Source of the DNA: Colimorpha sp045576855
GTDB lineage: Bacteria > Bacteroidota > Bacteroidia > Bacteroidales > P3
Reading direction: 5' to 3'
DNA length: 64,000 bases
NCBI GenBank assembly: GCA_045576855.1
Contig: JAZNHG010000021.1
Coordinates: 1-64,000, forward strand
Shown: one piece after another, positions 55,050 to 63,298 of the stretch
Position numbering within the stretch: position 1 is the first letter of the stretch
Layout: each line of letters opens with the position of its first letter
Translations under genes and position numbers: made by a program
The notes under the pieces: generated by a model
Databases searched by the model: none
Told to the model about the DNA's origin: nothing
The model's input: the letters and a program-made list of their open reading frames with translations, nothing else

Positions 55050-57953
55050 ATGAAGAAATTCATCCTCACAATGGCGGCTGTGATGCTCGCCATTGGGGCC
55101 ATGTCGCAGGTAAACCTGACCGACGCCCTGAAGCCCACCAGCGAGTCGCGCTGCACGCGCTACACCACGAAAGACAAGCAATTCTGCCTGGCCCCCTACC
55201 CCTACCGCGGCGGCTTTGTGCTGAAGACGGGCCTGGGCGGACTCATCTCGGCCAGCGACCCAGGCGGCCACGTGGTCTACAACCTCGGCGGCGCCTACGA
55301 GCGGCTGACCTTCGTCATGGGCCCCTACGGCGGCGAATACCACGGACTCGACTATGAGGACCTGAACGGCCCCAACGCGTCGGGCGACGAGGACAACGTC
55401 ATCGTCACCGTCCGCGCCGACGGACGCACCCTGCTTGACGAGGTGATCTGGAACCACGACGCACCGCGCGAAGTGGAGCTCGACGTGCGGGGTGTCAAGG
55501 AGTTGCGCTTCGACGTGATGCGCGGCGCCACCGGCCTGGCCGTCAGTGCCGCACGCCTGTGGAAAGCCGGCCAGCATCCCACCGCAGCCCCCAACCCACT
55601 CAAGTACCCCTCCGGCAACATCACCCTCGTCAAGGACCTCTGGCCCTACTACATGCGCCAGGGCAAAATCACCCCCATCGTCACCAACCGCAAGATGCCT
55701 ATGGGTGCCAACTGGGCCGAGAGCATCAGCCTCAACCGCGTCACCTACAGCACCGGCCTGCAGTTCTACCTGGACCAGCCGCTGATCGGCGTCAACCAAA
55801 GCTGGGCCTACTTCTGGCTGCAGAAACGCTACTCGAAGCTTTCGTTCATCGTCGGTCCGCGCGACAACCAGAGCTCGCGCGCCAGCGGATGGCTCATCGT
55901 CAAGGCCGACGGCAAGATAATCTACGAGAAAGAGGTGAAGCAGACCGACATGGCCGAGCAGGTGGTGCTCGACGTGGCGGGAGTCAACCAGCTGTCGTTC
56001 CACGGCCAGTATGCCAACAGCGACTTTCTGGGTTCCATCACCTTCGGCGTGGTCAACATCACCGCCTGGCCCGCCGGCAGCACCGTCCTGCCCACCGCCG
56101 GCGAGGTCAACGGGTCGAAAGAGCGCATCAGCAAGCTGCCCGACGTGGTGGGCCTGTGCTCCAACATACCGCCCTACTCGGTGCGCGGCGTGTCGTCGCA
56201 CAAAAACACCTACTTCGACGGCGCCTCGCGCCACTACACCTTCTCGATGGGTGGCGAAAAGTTCTGGGAAGGCTTCGTGCTCACCACCGGCACCACATTC
56301 TTCGACGACAACATCAACTCGTTCGCCGTCTTCGACCTGGCGGGCGAATACGACTGGATAAGCTTCACCGCCGGATGCCTCACCCAGCACCGTGTGCTCG
56401 ACGACGACATCATACGCGTCTACGCTGACGACCAGCTTATCCTGGAGACCACCATCCGCGCCCTCGAACCCAACAAGCACTTCGAGCTGCCGCTCAACCG
56501 CTGCCGCAACCTCAAGTTCGTCAAGCCCGGCACCGGGAATGACAAGCAGGTCTATATCGGCATCGCCGACGTAGTGCTCTACCGCGGCAAGCCCCGCCCC
56601 AACGACCTCTTCGTACACACCAAGCCCGACTGCCCCGACCAGGCCGACCTCATCGACCTCTGCCGGCGGCCCTATTTCCACTACGTGGGCCGCTACCTGA
56701 GCACGCTGACCAACTTCGACTTCAACGACTGCTTCAAGAATGGCTCCTCGCAGCGCGAATACTTCCAGATGAAGGACGGCAGCAAGATATACAAGGGCAT
56801 CATGCTCGAGACCAACATACCGCTGGGCTTGGAGGACATCAGCATCAGCACCGCCTTGGTGTCGCTCATCGCCGGGCCCGTCATCATCCCCACCCCCGTG
56901 CTGGGCTTGGTCAGCGACGGCGGCGGACAGTCGTCGGCGGCAGCCTTCAACCCCTACCGCGAATACGAGTCGGTCACCTTCACCGTGGCCAACAAAGCCG
57001 AGTATGTCGACCCCTTCAACGAGATGTTTGCCGACGGCAAAGCCCCTCCGGTGACGCTCTACGTCATCGCCGACCAGAGTCCCGTAGCCGAGATTACGCT
57101 GCACGACAAGATGATGCCCACCACCTACACCGTGCCCATCCACAAGTGCGAGCAGCTGCTCTTCTGGCTGCAGTGCGGCGACGTGCGCTCGGGCCAGTAC
57201 GTGCTCTACGACATGACCCTCGACAAGCGCGTCCTGCCGCAGACCCCCTCGTCGCTCCCCAGCCGCAAGACCATCAACGAGCACCGTGCCTCGCAGACCC
57301 AGGCGGCTCCGCAGCCCGCTCCCGCCAAGGCCAAACCCGTCAAGGAGAAGAAAAAGAAGGCCAAGAAAGAGAAGCCGCCCGTGGTATGGACCCCCGCCGA
57401 ACGCAGCGGCGACCAGAGCATGGACAACTTCACCGCCGCCGTCGACGACCTGTGGAACACCACGCAGGAGATGCTGGCCAGCGGCGAGGTGCAGTACACC
57501 ATACAGCAGAACTTCGTGCAGGCCACCGACGGCACGGTCTACAAGGCCGTCACCTTCCGCGGACTCGACGGCGAGAAGATGAGCATCCGCAGCATCATGA
57601 GCGCCAACGACGCCTTCGCCCAGGCTGCCAAGACGGTGAAGAGCAAGGCCCTCGACGCCGACATATACCTCCCCGGCGCCACTCTGGCCGTGCCCTACAC
57701 ATCCAACCTCATCTATTACGGCCGCGTCATCAAGCAGGGCACCAACGTTATCAGCCAGTGCCGCCAGCAGGCCGACGACCTGGTAGAGCGCAAGGCTCAG
57801 GAGAACGAGAATATCAACGCCATGCTCCGGCAGGCGCAGACAGTGGACGGAGTGGTCTCCACCGACCGCACCCTCCTACTCCCCCTCGGCCCCGACGAGC
57901 AAGTGCCCCCCGGCACCGCCCTGCAGCAGGTGCGCTATTATAAAATGGATTAA
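55050..57953 (+). CDS. Large secreted protein with four NPCBM-like modules
   Basis: 967 residues with a signal peptide (cut near AMSQ). Four beta-rich modules of about 140 residues share a core: VVYNLGGAYERLTFVMGP, AYFWLQ-YSKLSFIVGP, AVFDLAGEYDWISFTAGC, and EYESVTFTVAN. They resemble NPCBM-type galactose-binding modules. A linker (about 740-775) rich in Lys/Pro/Ala leads to a C-terminal region (about 790-967) without recognised family. No sorting domain, so likely periplasmic or outer-membrane associated. Overlaps the convergent hemW by four bases. Confidence 0.7.
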   Translation: MKKFILTMAAVMLAIGAMSQVNLTDALKPTSESRCTRYTTKDKQFCLAPYPYRGGFVLKTGLGGLISASDPGGHVVYNLGGAYERLTFVMGPYGGEYHGLDYEDLNGPNASGDEDNVIVTVRADGRTLLDEVIWNHDAPREVELDVRGVKELRFDVMRGATGLAVSAARLWKAGQHPTAAPNPLKYPSGNITLVKDLWPYYMRQGKITPIVTNRKMPMGANWAESISLNRVTYSTGLQFYLDQPLIGVNQSWAYFWLQKRYSKLSFIVGPRDNQSSRASGWLIVKADGKIIYEKEVKQTDMAEQVVLDVAGVNQLSFHGQYANSDFLGSITFGVVNITAWPAGSTVLPTAGEVNGSKERISKLPDVVGLCSNIPPYSVRGVSSHKNTYFDGASRHYTFSMGGEKFWEGFVLTTGTTFFDDNINSFAVFDLAGEYDWISFTAGCLTQHRVLDDDIIRVYADDQLILETTIRALEPNKHFELPLNRCRNLKFVKPGTGNDKQVYIGIADVVLYRGKPRPNDLFVHTKPDCPDQADLIDLCRRPYFHYVGRYLSTLTNFDFNDCFKNGSSQREYFQMKDGSKIYKGIMLETNIPLGLEDISISTALVSLIAGPVIIPTPVLGLVSDGGGQSSAAAFNPYREYESVTFTVANKAEYVDPFNEMFADGKAPPVTLYVIADQSPVAEITLHDKMMPTTYTVPIHKCEQLLFWLQCGDVRSGQYVLYDMTLDKRVLPQTPSSLPSRKTINEHRASQTQAAPQPAPAKAKPVKEKKKKAKKEKPPVVWTPAERSGDQSMDNFTAAVDDLWNTTQEMLASGEVQYTIQQNFVQATDGTVYKAVTFRGLDGEKMSIRSIMSANDAFAQAAKTVKSKALDADIYLPGATLAVPYTSNLIYYGRVIKQGTNVISQCRQQADDLVERKAQENENINAMLRQAQTVDGVVSTDRTLLLPLGPDEQVPPGTALQQVRYYKMD

Positions 57954-59035
57954 ACAAACAGCGCCGCTGCCATGCCGTCGGCATGGAGCAGGCCCTCGGG
58001 CGTAGGTGAACAATAGCCGTCGCGAAACACAAGCCAGTGGCAGTCCAGATAGGGCTGCAACTGGCTTTTTGTTGTCTCCCTCAATGCATCCAGGGGTAGG
58101 CCGCGAACGGTGCGAAGCGAGGTCATCAGCAGTTCGTTGTAGGCGTCGGTCTCGGTGAGCGTCTCTTCGGTCCAGGTGCCGTCGGGATTGTTCCACCGGC
58201 GCTTTCCGCCGCGGGCGACCGAAGTGGAGCCACCGTCGGAAAGAGTGAAGCTGTGCGCGCCGGGGCCAAGGCCGAGGTAAGGCGTGCGGTCCCAGTAGCG
58301 GCTATTGTGGCGCGACTCGCAGCCCGGGCGGGCGTAGTTGCTCACCTCGTACTGACGGAAACCGCTCTGCTCCAAGAGTTCATGCATAACGTGGTACTGC
58401 CGCACCACCTCGTCCTCGTCGGGCAGCGAGACCCTCCCCTGCTCTATTTGTCGGGCCAGGGCCGTCCCCTCCTCGACAGTAAGGGCATAGGCCGAGATGT
58501 GGTTAATCATAGAAGCTATAGGACTTATAGGGCCTATAGGATCCTTAGGCCCTATCCCATAAATAAAATCCACGCTGATATTCCGAAATCCCGCTTTACG
58601 GGCGTTCTCCACGGCGTCGAGGGCTTGGCGGGCGCTGTGACGCCGGTTAAGCATCCGCAGCACATCATCGTCAAGACTCTGGATGCCAATACTGAGGCGG
58701 TTGAAGAAACAGAGCGCCGACAGGTCGGCCATGTATTGCGGGGTGAGGTCTTCGGGGTTGGCCTCGAGGGTAACCTCCTCCACCAGCGACAGGTCGAAAC
58801 AACGCCGCAGCCCCTCGACAATACGTCCCAACTGGCCGATGGACAGCATCGACGGTGTGCCGCCACCGAAATAGACCGTCCGGATAGGATGCGACTGTTC
58901 GGCCTTACGCTGCTCCATCTCCACCAGCAGTGCGTCGACATAATCATCCACCCGACCGGAAGCCGGAGCTCCAATCGAGTAGAAGGCGCAGTAGGTGCAC
59001 TTGCGGTGGCAAAAAGGCACGTGAACGTACAACAT
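57950..59035 (-). CDS. hemW: Radical SAM heme chaperone HemW
   Basis: 361 residues. The radical SAM motif CHRKCTYCAF (Cys at about 9, 13, 16), YFGGGTPS, EANPEDLT, and the coproporphyrinogen-oxidase-like C-terminal region identify HemW, which delivers heme to respiratory enzymes. Between SVDFIYGIG and NHISAYALT the residues PKDPIGPISPIASMI are encoded by a five-unit 9-nt array (58515-58559); homologues normally have a short loop here. Confidence 0.92.
   Translation of the reverse strand: MLYVHVPFCHRKCTYCAFYSIGAPASGRVDDYVDALLVEMEQRKAEQSHPIRTVYFGGGTPSMLSIGQLGRIVEGLRRCFDLSLVEEVTLEANPEDLTPQYMADLSALCFFNRLSIGIQSLDDDVLRMLNRRHSARQALDAVENARKAGFRNISVDFIYGIGPKDPIGPISPIASMINHISAYALTVEEGTALARQIEQGRVSLPDEDEVVRQYHVMHELLEQSGFRQYEVSNYARPGCESRHNSRYWDRTPYLGLGPGAHSFTLSDGGSTSVARGGKRRWNNPDGTWTEETLTETDAYNELLMTSLRTVRGLPLDALRETTKSQLQPYLDCHWLVFRDGYCSPTPEGLLHADGMAAALFV
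58515..58559. repeat. 9-nt array inside hemW
   Basis: GCTATAGGA, CTTATAGGG, CCTATAGGA, TCCTTAGGC, CCTATCCCA, in frame with hemW on the minus strand. Confidence 0.8.
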
Positions 59036-59036
59036 A

Positions 59037-59071
59037 GGTCGGAGGTATGAGGTCGGAGGTATGAGGTTTAT
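59037..59071. repeat. 7-nt array left of the IVP gene
   Basis: GGTCGGA, GGTATGA, GGTCGGA, GGTATGA, GGTTTAT. It overlaps the stop of the IVP gene and is inverted relative to the array at 59445-59486. Confidence 0.82.
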
Positions 59072-59427
59072 TGGGAAATGTCGCCGTACACACGCTTCGT
59101 TGTTGCAACCAGCATCTTTACAATCCCCTCACAGTCAACCTTGATACTGTCGCTCTGAGAGTCGGAAAGATAACCTGTAGCCTCTAGCAACTCAATCCAA
59201 TACAGCGACTCTTCTGCTTCTTTCAACGCAATTGACATCTTCATGCCAAAATCAGCCCTTGTCTGTCCCCGCTTCGCTTCCCTAACATTTGCACCAATGC
59301 TGGTTCCGCTTCTCAACAGTTGTTTAGACAAGACATATTCTTTTTTTTCCTCGCACAGATATCGGTACAAGTTCACCACCCGAATAGCGAACTCAAATGT
59401 TTTTCTTTGAATTATAGTATTTTCCAT
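59068..59427 (-). CDS. Four-helix-bundle protein (23S rRNA intervening-sequence protein family)
   Basis: 119 residues, helical: FEFAIRVVNLYRYLCEEKKEYVLSKQLLRSGTSIGANVREA is the family signature. Named for ORFs in 23S rRNA intervening sequences, members also occur at dispersed chromosomal sites, as here. Function unknown. It is AT-richer than hemW and meaB on either side, and inverted 7-nt arrays touch it on both sides, consistent with movement as a unit. Confidence 0.92.
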   Translation of the reverse strand: MENTIIQRKTFEFAIRVVNLYRYLCEEKKEYVLSKQLLRSGTSIGANVREAKRGQTRADFGMKMSIALKEAEESLYWIELLEATGYLSDSQSDSIKVDCEGIVKMLVATTKRVYGDISQ

Positions 59428-59444
59428 AATACATTACTACTTAC

Positions 59445-59486
59445 CTCCGACCTCATAGCTCTGACCTCCGACCTCCGACCTCCAAA
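59445..59486. repeat. 7-nt array right of the IVP gene, forming the meaB C-terminus
   Basis: CTCCGAC, CTCATAG, CTCTGAC, CTCCGAC, CTCCGAC, CTCCAAA. Read on the minus strand it encodes the last residues of MeaB (LEVGGRRSEL) and its stop. Confidence 0.82.
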
Positions 59487-60562
59487 AGTTGGTCGGCGGC
59501 AGCGTAGGGGGTGAGCTTATTGTCCAGAATCTGCTGCTTGAGTTCCTCGATGCGCTCCTCGATGCCGGGGGTGGCATAGAAGCGCTCGCGCAGGCCATTC
59601 TCAATGGCCTCGGTCATGATGCGGAGGTTCTGCTGCTGGCGTTTGTGATAAAAATAGCCATTCTGCTTGGTGAATGTGACATACTCCATCACCGAGTTCC
59701 AAAGGTCTTCGATGCCCTGCTTGGTATAGGCCGAACACAGCGACACCTTGACAGTCCAGCCGCTCTCGGGCATGGGGAAGAGATGCAGCGCATTGCGGTA
59801 TTGCGCGGCAGCCAAGTCGGCACGCTGCGGGTCGAGCTCGCACTTGTTGATGCTGATCATATCGGCCATCTCCATGATACCACGCTTGATACCCTGCAAC
59901 TCGTCGCCGGCATTGGCCAGTTGCAGCAGCAGGAAGAAGTCGACCATCGAGTGGGCGGCCACCTCACTCTGGCCCACGCCAACCGTCTCCACAATCACCA
60001 CATCGAAGCCCGCGGCCTCGCAGAGGGTGATGATTTCGCGCGTCTTGCGAGCCACACCGCCCAACGAGCCCGCCGAAGGGCTGGGGCGGATGAAGGCGTT
60101 GGGGTCGACGCTGAGCTCCTCCATGCGCGTCTTGTCGCCCAGGATGCTGCCGCGCGAACGCTCGCTACTGGGGTCTATAGCCAGCACTGCCACCTTATGC
60201 CCGTGGCTGGTCAGGTGCTTGCCCAGGGCCTCGATGGTGGTGCTCTTGCCGACGCCCGGCACGCCGGTGATGCCCAGACGCACACTCTTGCCGCTATAGG
60301 GCAGGCAACGCTCAATCACCTGCTGGGCCTTATGCTGATGGGCATACAACGAGCTCTCCACCAGCGTGATGGCACGGCTCAGCAGCGTACGGTCGCCATG
60401 ACGGATGCCGCTGACCAGCTCCTCCACCGATGGCTCCTGTTGCCGCAAGGCACGCATGCGTTCCACATAACTATTGCTCACCTGCTGCGGCTGCTGCACA
60501 CCCTGTTGCACACTCAGCGCCGAGTCGTATTCAAAGTTGCTATACAGATGTTTGTCTTCCAT
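59453..60562 (-). CDS. meaB: Methylmalonyl-CoA mutase-associated GTPase MeaB
   Basis: 369 residues from ATG 60562 (MEDKHLYSNFEYDSAL); the frame extends upstream but without family similarity. GITGVPGVGKSTTIEALG (Walker A), AIDPSSERSRGSILGDKTRM and VIVETVGVGQSEV are diagnostic of the MeaB/ArgK G protein that protects and loads methylmalonyl-CoA mutase. The mutase genes are not in the window. The final ten residues come from the 7-nt array. Confidence 0.93.
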   Translation of the reverse strand: MEDKHLYSNFEYDSALSVQQGVQQPQQVSNSYVERMRALRQQEPSVEELVSGIRHGDRTLLSRAITLVESSLYAHQHKAQQVIERCLPYSGKSVRLGITGVPGVGKSTTIEALGKHLTSHGHKVAVLAIDPSSERSRGSILGDKTRMEELSVDPNAFIRPSPSAGSLGGVARKTREIITLCEAAGFDVVIVETVGVGQSEVAAHSMVDFFLLLQLANAGDELQGIKRGIMEMADMISINKCELDPQRADLAAAQYRNALHLFPMPESGWTVKVSLCSAYTKQGIEDLWNSVMEYVTFTKQNGYFYHKRQQQNLRIMTEAIENGLRERFYATPGIEERIEELKQQILDNKLTPYAAADQLLEVGGRRSEL

Positions 60563-60666
60563 AATTGAATAGATAAACGACGACGGCAGCGAAATATTGC
60601 ACCGCCGACTGGAAATTTGCACTACCCATGCCCAGGGGGAACCTGCAACAAAAGCCAATCCATCGG

Positions 60667-60800
60667 CTTACCATCTGTTACCATCCTCCTACTCATCTCC
60701 TACTTGGGTAGGTGTTGAGTAGGCGATGGGTAGGAGTTGGGTAGGAGTTGAGTAGGAGGGGGTGGCTGGAGAACCTCATTCCGAGTGCGTTACAAGGGCA
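60667..60800. repeat. 11-nt hairpin array with shared tail, copy 3
   Basis: Left arm CTTACCATCTG, TTACCATCCTC, CTACTCATCTC; right arm GTAGGTGTTGA, GTAGGCGATGG, GTAGGAGTTGG, GTAGGAGTTGA, GTAGGAGGGGG (60708-60762); tail TGGCTGGAGAACCTC to GCGTTACAAGGGC. The 60563-60959 gap otherwise shows no gene and no recognisable glycine riboswitch. Confidence 0.78.
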
Positions 60801-60959
60801 TGTTTTGTACCTTCTGAGAATGTTTTTTCATTTTTTTCAAAAAGATGATTTCCACCAGAATAATTTTCAAGCCACACAATAAAACATATTATACCTCGTT
60901 ATAAAACAGACATAAAATAGAATAAATATCAGTAAAACAATAAAAAACAACATCAAGTA

Positions 60960-62066
60960 ATGAAAACCACACCGTACACCGACCTTCACATCAAGCTCGG
61001 CGCCAAGATGGCAGAGTTTGCGGGCTACAACATGCCCATCCAGTACACCACTCTGATTGAGGAGCACAACAACGTGCGCAACAACGTGGGCGTGTTCGAC
61101 GTGAGCCACATGGGCGAGTTCCGCGCCAAAGGCCCCATCGCCAAGCACTTCATGCAGTATGTCACCACCAACAACGTCGAGGACCTCTTCGACGGCAAGG
61201 TGCAGTACACCTGCCTGCCCAACGGTCAGGGTGGCGTGGTGGACGACATGCTCGTCTACCGTGTGCACGACGACGAATACTTCATGGTGCCCAACGCCGC
61301 CAATATCGACAAGGACTGGAACTGGATGAGCCAGATTGCCGACAAGATGGGCATGGAGCTCGGCAAGGACTTCGTCAACGAGAGCGAGCAGTGGGCTCAG
61401 CTCGCCGTGCAGGGTCCCAACGCCCTGAAGGCTATGCAGAAGCTCACCTCGGAGAACATCGTGGACATGGAGTACTACACCTTCAAAATCCTCACCTTCG
61501 CCGGCATCCCCAACATCATCCTTTCGACCACGGGCTACACCGGCGCCGGCGGCTGCGAAATCTACATCCCCAAGGAGAAAGCCATCGAGGTGTGGGACGC
61601 CGTCTTCGAGGCTGGCAAGGAGTTCGGCATCATGCCCGCCGGTCTGGGCTGCCGCGACACCCTGCGCCTGGAGAAGGGCTTCGCCCTCTACGGCCACGAG
61701 ATGGACGACACCGTCAGCCCTCTCGAGGCTCCGCTGGCCTTCATCGTCAAGCTGAAAGCCGAGAACAACAACTTCATCAACAAGGAACTTCTCCTCGCCC
61801 AGAAGGCCGCCGGATTCAAGCGCAAAGTGGCCGGCTTCGAGATGGTGGATCGCGGCATCGCCCGCAACGGCTACGAGGTCTGCGACGCCCAGGGCAACAA
61901 GATCGGCGAGGTGCGCTCGGGCAGCCCCAGCCCCAGCACCGGCAAGAATATCGGCACCGCCCTCATCAAGGCCGAGTACGCCAAGACCGGCACCGAGATC
62001 TACATCAAGATCCGCGAGAAACTCCTCAAGGCTGTCACCGTCAAGATGCCCTTCTACGAGGGTTAA
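60960..62066 (+). CDS. gcvT: Aminomethyltransferase (glycine cleavage T protein)
   Basis: 368 residues. The opening KLGAKMAEFAGYNMPIQY, FDVSHMGEF, GPNALKAMQ, and STTGYTGAGGCEIY identify GcvT, which releases ammonia from the H-protein-bound aminomethyl group and forms methylene-tetrahydrofolate. Other gcv genes are not nearby, so the gene stands alone with its own terminator. Confidence 0.96.
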   Translation: MKTTPYTDLHIKLGAKMAEFAGYNMPIQYTTLIEEHNNVRNNVGVFDVSHMGEFRAKGPIAKHFMQYVTTNNVEDLFDGKVQYTCLPNGQGGVVDDMLVYRVHDDEYFMVPNAANIDKDWNWMSQIADKMGMELGKDFVNESEQWAQLAVQGPNALKAMQKLTSENIVDMEYYTFKILTFAGIPNIILSTTGYTGAGGCEIYIPKEKAIEVWDAVFEAGKEFGIMPAGLGCRDTLRLEKGFALYGHEMDDTVSPLEAPLAFIVKLKAENNNFINKELLLAQKAAGFKRKVAGFEMVDRGIARNGYEVCDAQGNKIGEVRSGSPSPSTGKNIGTALIKAEYAKTGTEIYIKIREKLLKAVTVKMPFYEG

Positions 62067-62091
62067 TTCATTACGCCAAACAAAGCAAAAG

Positions 62092-62121
62092 GCTTGCACT
62101 CCTCGGTGCAGGCTTTTTTTT
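62092..62121 (+). terminator. Intrinsic terminator of gcvT
   Basis: 8-bp stem GCTTGCAC/GTGCAGGC (one G-T pair), 6-nt loop, run of eight T. Confidence 0.9.
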
Positions 62122-62191
62122 GTTGCGCTGCAACATGCAAAAGTTCCAATTCGTTTTGAAAACGCCCGTTGCAGTGCTGCAATACAACGTT

Positions 62192-62283
62192 TTGATTTTG
62201 AAAATGGCCGTCGAGAGCCTTTTTAGTCATTATTTTTTTTATTGAGACTTACGACACTCTTCTTCAGCCATTTTCAAAATCAA
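62192..62283. repeat. 92-nt unit with perfect 17-bp terminal inverted repeats
   Basis: TTGATTTTGAAAATGGC (62192-62208) and its exact reverse complement (62267-62283), 58 nt apart, with a T-rich middle. The 62067-62405 gap contains this, two terminators and an imperfect direct repeat around GTTGC-GCTGCAA; no gene seen. Confidence 0.7.
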
Positions 62284-62355
62284 TAAGGCAATAAAAAGAC
62301 TCAACCGCCACCGACCAAAAGAGAAATACAATGTGGGGCGATTCACGATAAAATG

Positions 62356-62386
62356 AAACCCCGCAGGTATTGTCCGTGCGGGGTTT
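62356..62386 (-). terminator. Intrinsic terminator of the 62406-62861 gene
   Basis: 10-bp stem AAACCCCGCA/TGCGGGGTTT with an 11-nt loop; CATTTTATC follows on the minus strand. Also could act on + strand transcripts. Confidence 0.75.
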
Positions 62387-62405
62387 ATTATAATGCTGGA
62401 TTTTT

Positions 62406-62861
62406 TTAGAATCCACCACTCCAACCATCTCTTCTCTTTTTCACCTCATCCAAATCTCTCGGGGTGTACGATCTATTTCTGCAGCTTCCATTTAAAGTTG
62501 GATTTTCAGAGATTATACGAACCTCTTCAACACCAAGACGAAGTAAATCATATGTTTTTTCCAAAGCAAGTTGGCATGATGTTATCTTGGCATATCTGAT
62601 TTCGCCACCGGAAGTAACTTTGAGGTAATATGATGCATCTGGAGCAGCCTTATATACCTCTAACCCAACTTTTACTATTGCGGCAGATGCTGTAATAACT
62701 CCCGACATTTCAGTATTATATGAGAAGTTGTGCTGTTCAGCAACAGCATACAAAGCGTCAATGTCATTTTCTATAAGGCAAGGACATTTTTGAGAGTCCT
62801 GTGCCTGCATCATGTTTAAACCTGTAAATAATGCAATTGCGATTAAAGCTATTTTTTTCAT
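62406..62861 (-). CDS. Small secreted protein of unknown function
   Basis: 151 residues from ATG 62861, which gives a signal peptide (MKKIALIAIALFTGL, cut near MQAQD). The mature protein has five Cys, including CPC near its start, and a Lys/Arg-rich end. No family recognised. The gene is clearly more AT-rich than most of the window and stands alone with its own terminator, which suggests recent arrival. Confidence 0.72.
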   Translation of the reverse strand: MKKIALIAIALFTGLNMMQAQDSQKCPCLIENDIDALYAVAEQHNFSYNTEMSGVITASAAIVKVGLEVYKAAPDASYYLKVTSGGEIRYAKITSCQLALEKTYDLLRLGVEEVRIISENPTLNGSCRNRSYTPRDLDEVKKRRDGWSGGF

Positions 62862-62924
62862 TTCAATTTTTTGCCAGTTATATACCATCGGCTCGTCGGT
62901 TTTAATTAATTAATTTGTTATTGT

Positions 62925-63125
62925 AGTTCCGATGAAGAATGCACATAAAAAGAGCGTGGAACCTTTCGTCTTCATCGGTACTTTTGAGGTCTTGGACTAC
63001 CTATTATCTCCAATTACAACGTACGAGTCCACGCAAACACGTGAAAGCCGTCGCTTGGGTCTGGAGATAATTTTGAAAGTGTCCAAGTTCCAAAAGTACC
63101 AGAGTAAGCTACTTCGCTTTTTCCT
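62925..63125 (+). ncRNA. Candidate structured RNA (about 200 nt)
   Basis: A first hairpin pairs CCGATGAAGA (from 62930) with TCTTCATCGG (to 62980). A long second stem pairs GGTACTTTTGAGGTCTTGGAC (62979-62999) with GTCCAAGTTCCAAAAGTACC (63079-63098), continuing with TTATCTCCA/TGGAGATAA. AAAAAGAGCG near 62945 can alternatively pair with CGCTTTTT near 63118, and TTTTTCC ends the element. A TTAATTTG box (62910-62917) lies upstream. Size and the long interrupted hairpin recall 6S RNA, but I cannot confirm that. The open frame across it has no protein character. Confidence 0.4.
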
Positions 63126-63266
63126 ATTCTATGATGTGCATACTAAACTATGCGCTATGCTTCATTGGCATTTGTTTTCGTTATTATTCCGTTTCATTTC
63201 GGCTGCAAAATTACGACATTTTTCTGATATAGAAAAATATTATTTCCCCATATCAAGAAAAGTTAG

Positions 63267-63274
63267 TATCTTTG
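63267..63274 (+). promoter_or_regulatory. -7 promoter element of the toxin-antitoxin pair
   Basis: TATCTTTG fits TAnnTTTG, 24 nt before ATG 63299. Confidence 0.6.
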
Positions 63275-63298
63275 CAGCGTGAAATAAAGTGATTTGTA

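Noticed and set aside
60563..60959. Glycine riboswitch before gcvT
   Set aside because: The region contains an 11-nt hairpin array but none of the paired glycine-aptamer features I could recognise.
62932..63282. 116-codon open frame
   Set aside because: It runs straight through the hairpins of the candidate RNA, has no start context and no protein family character.
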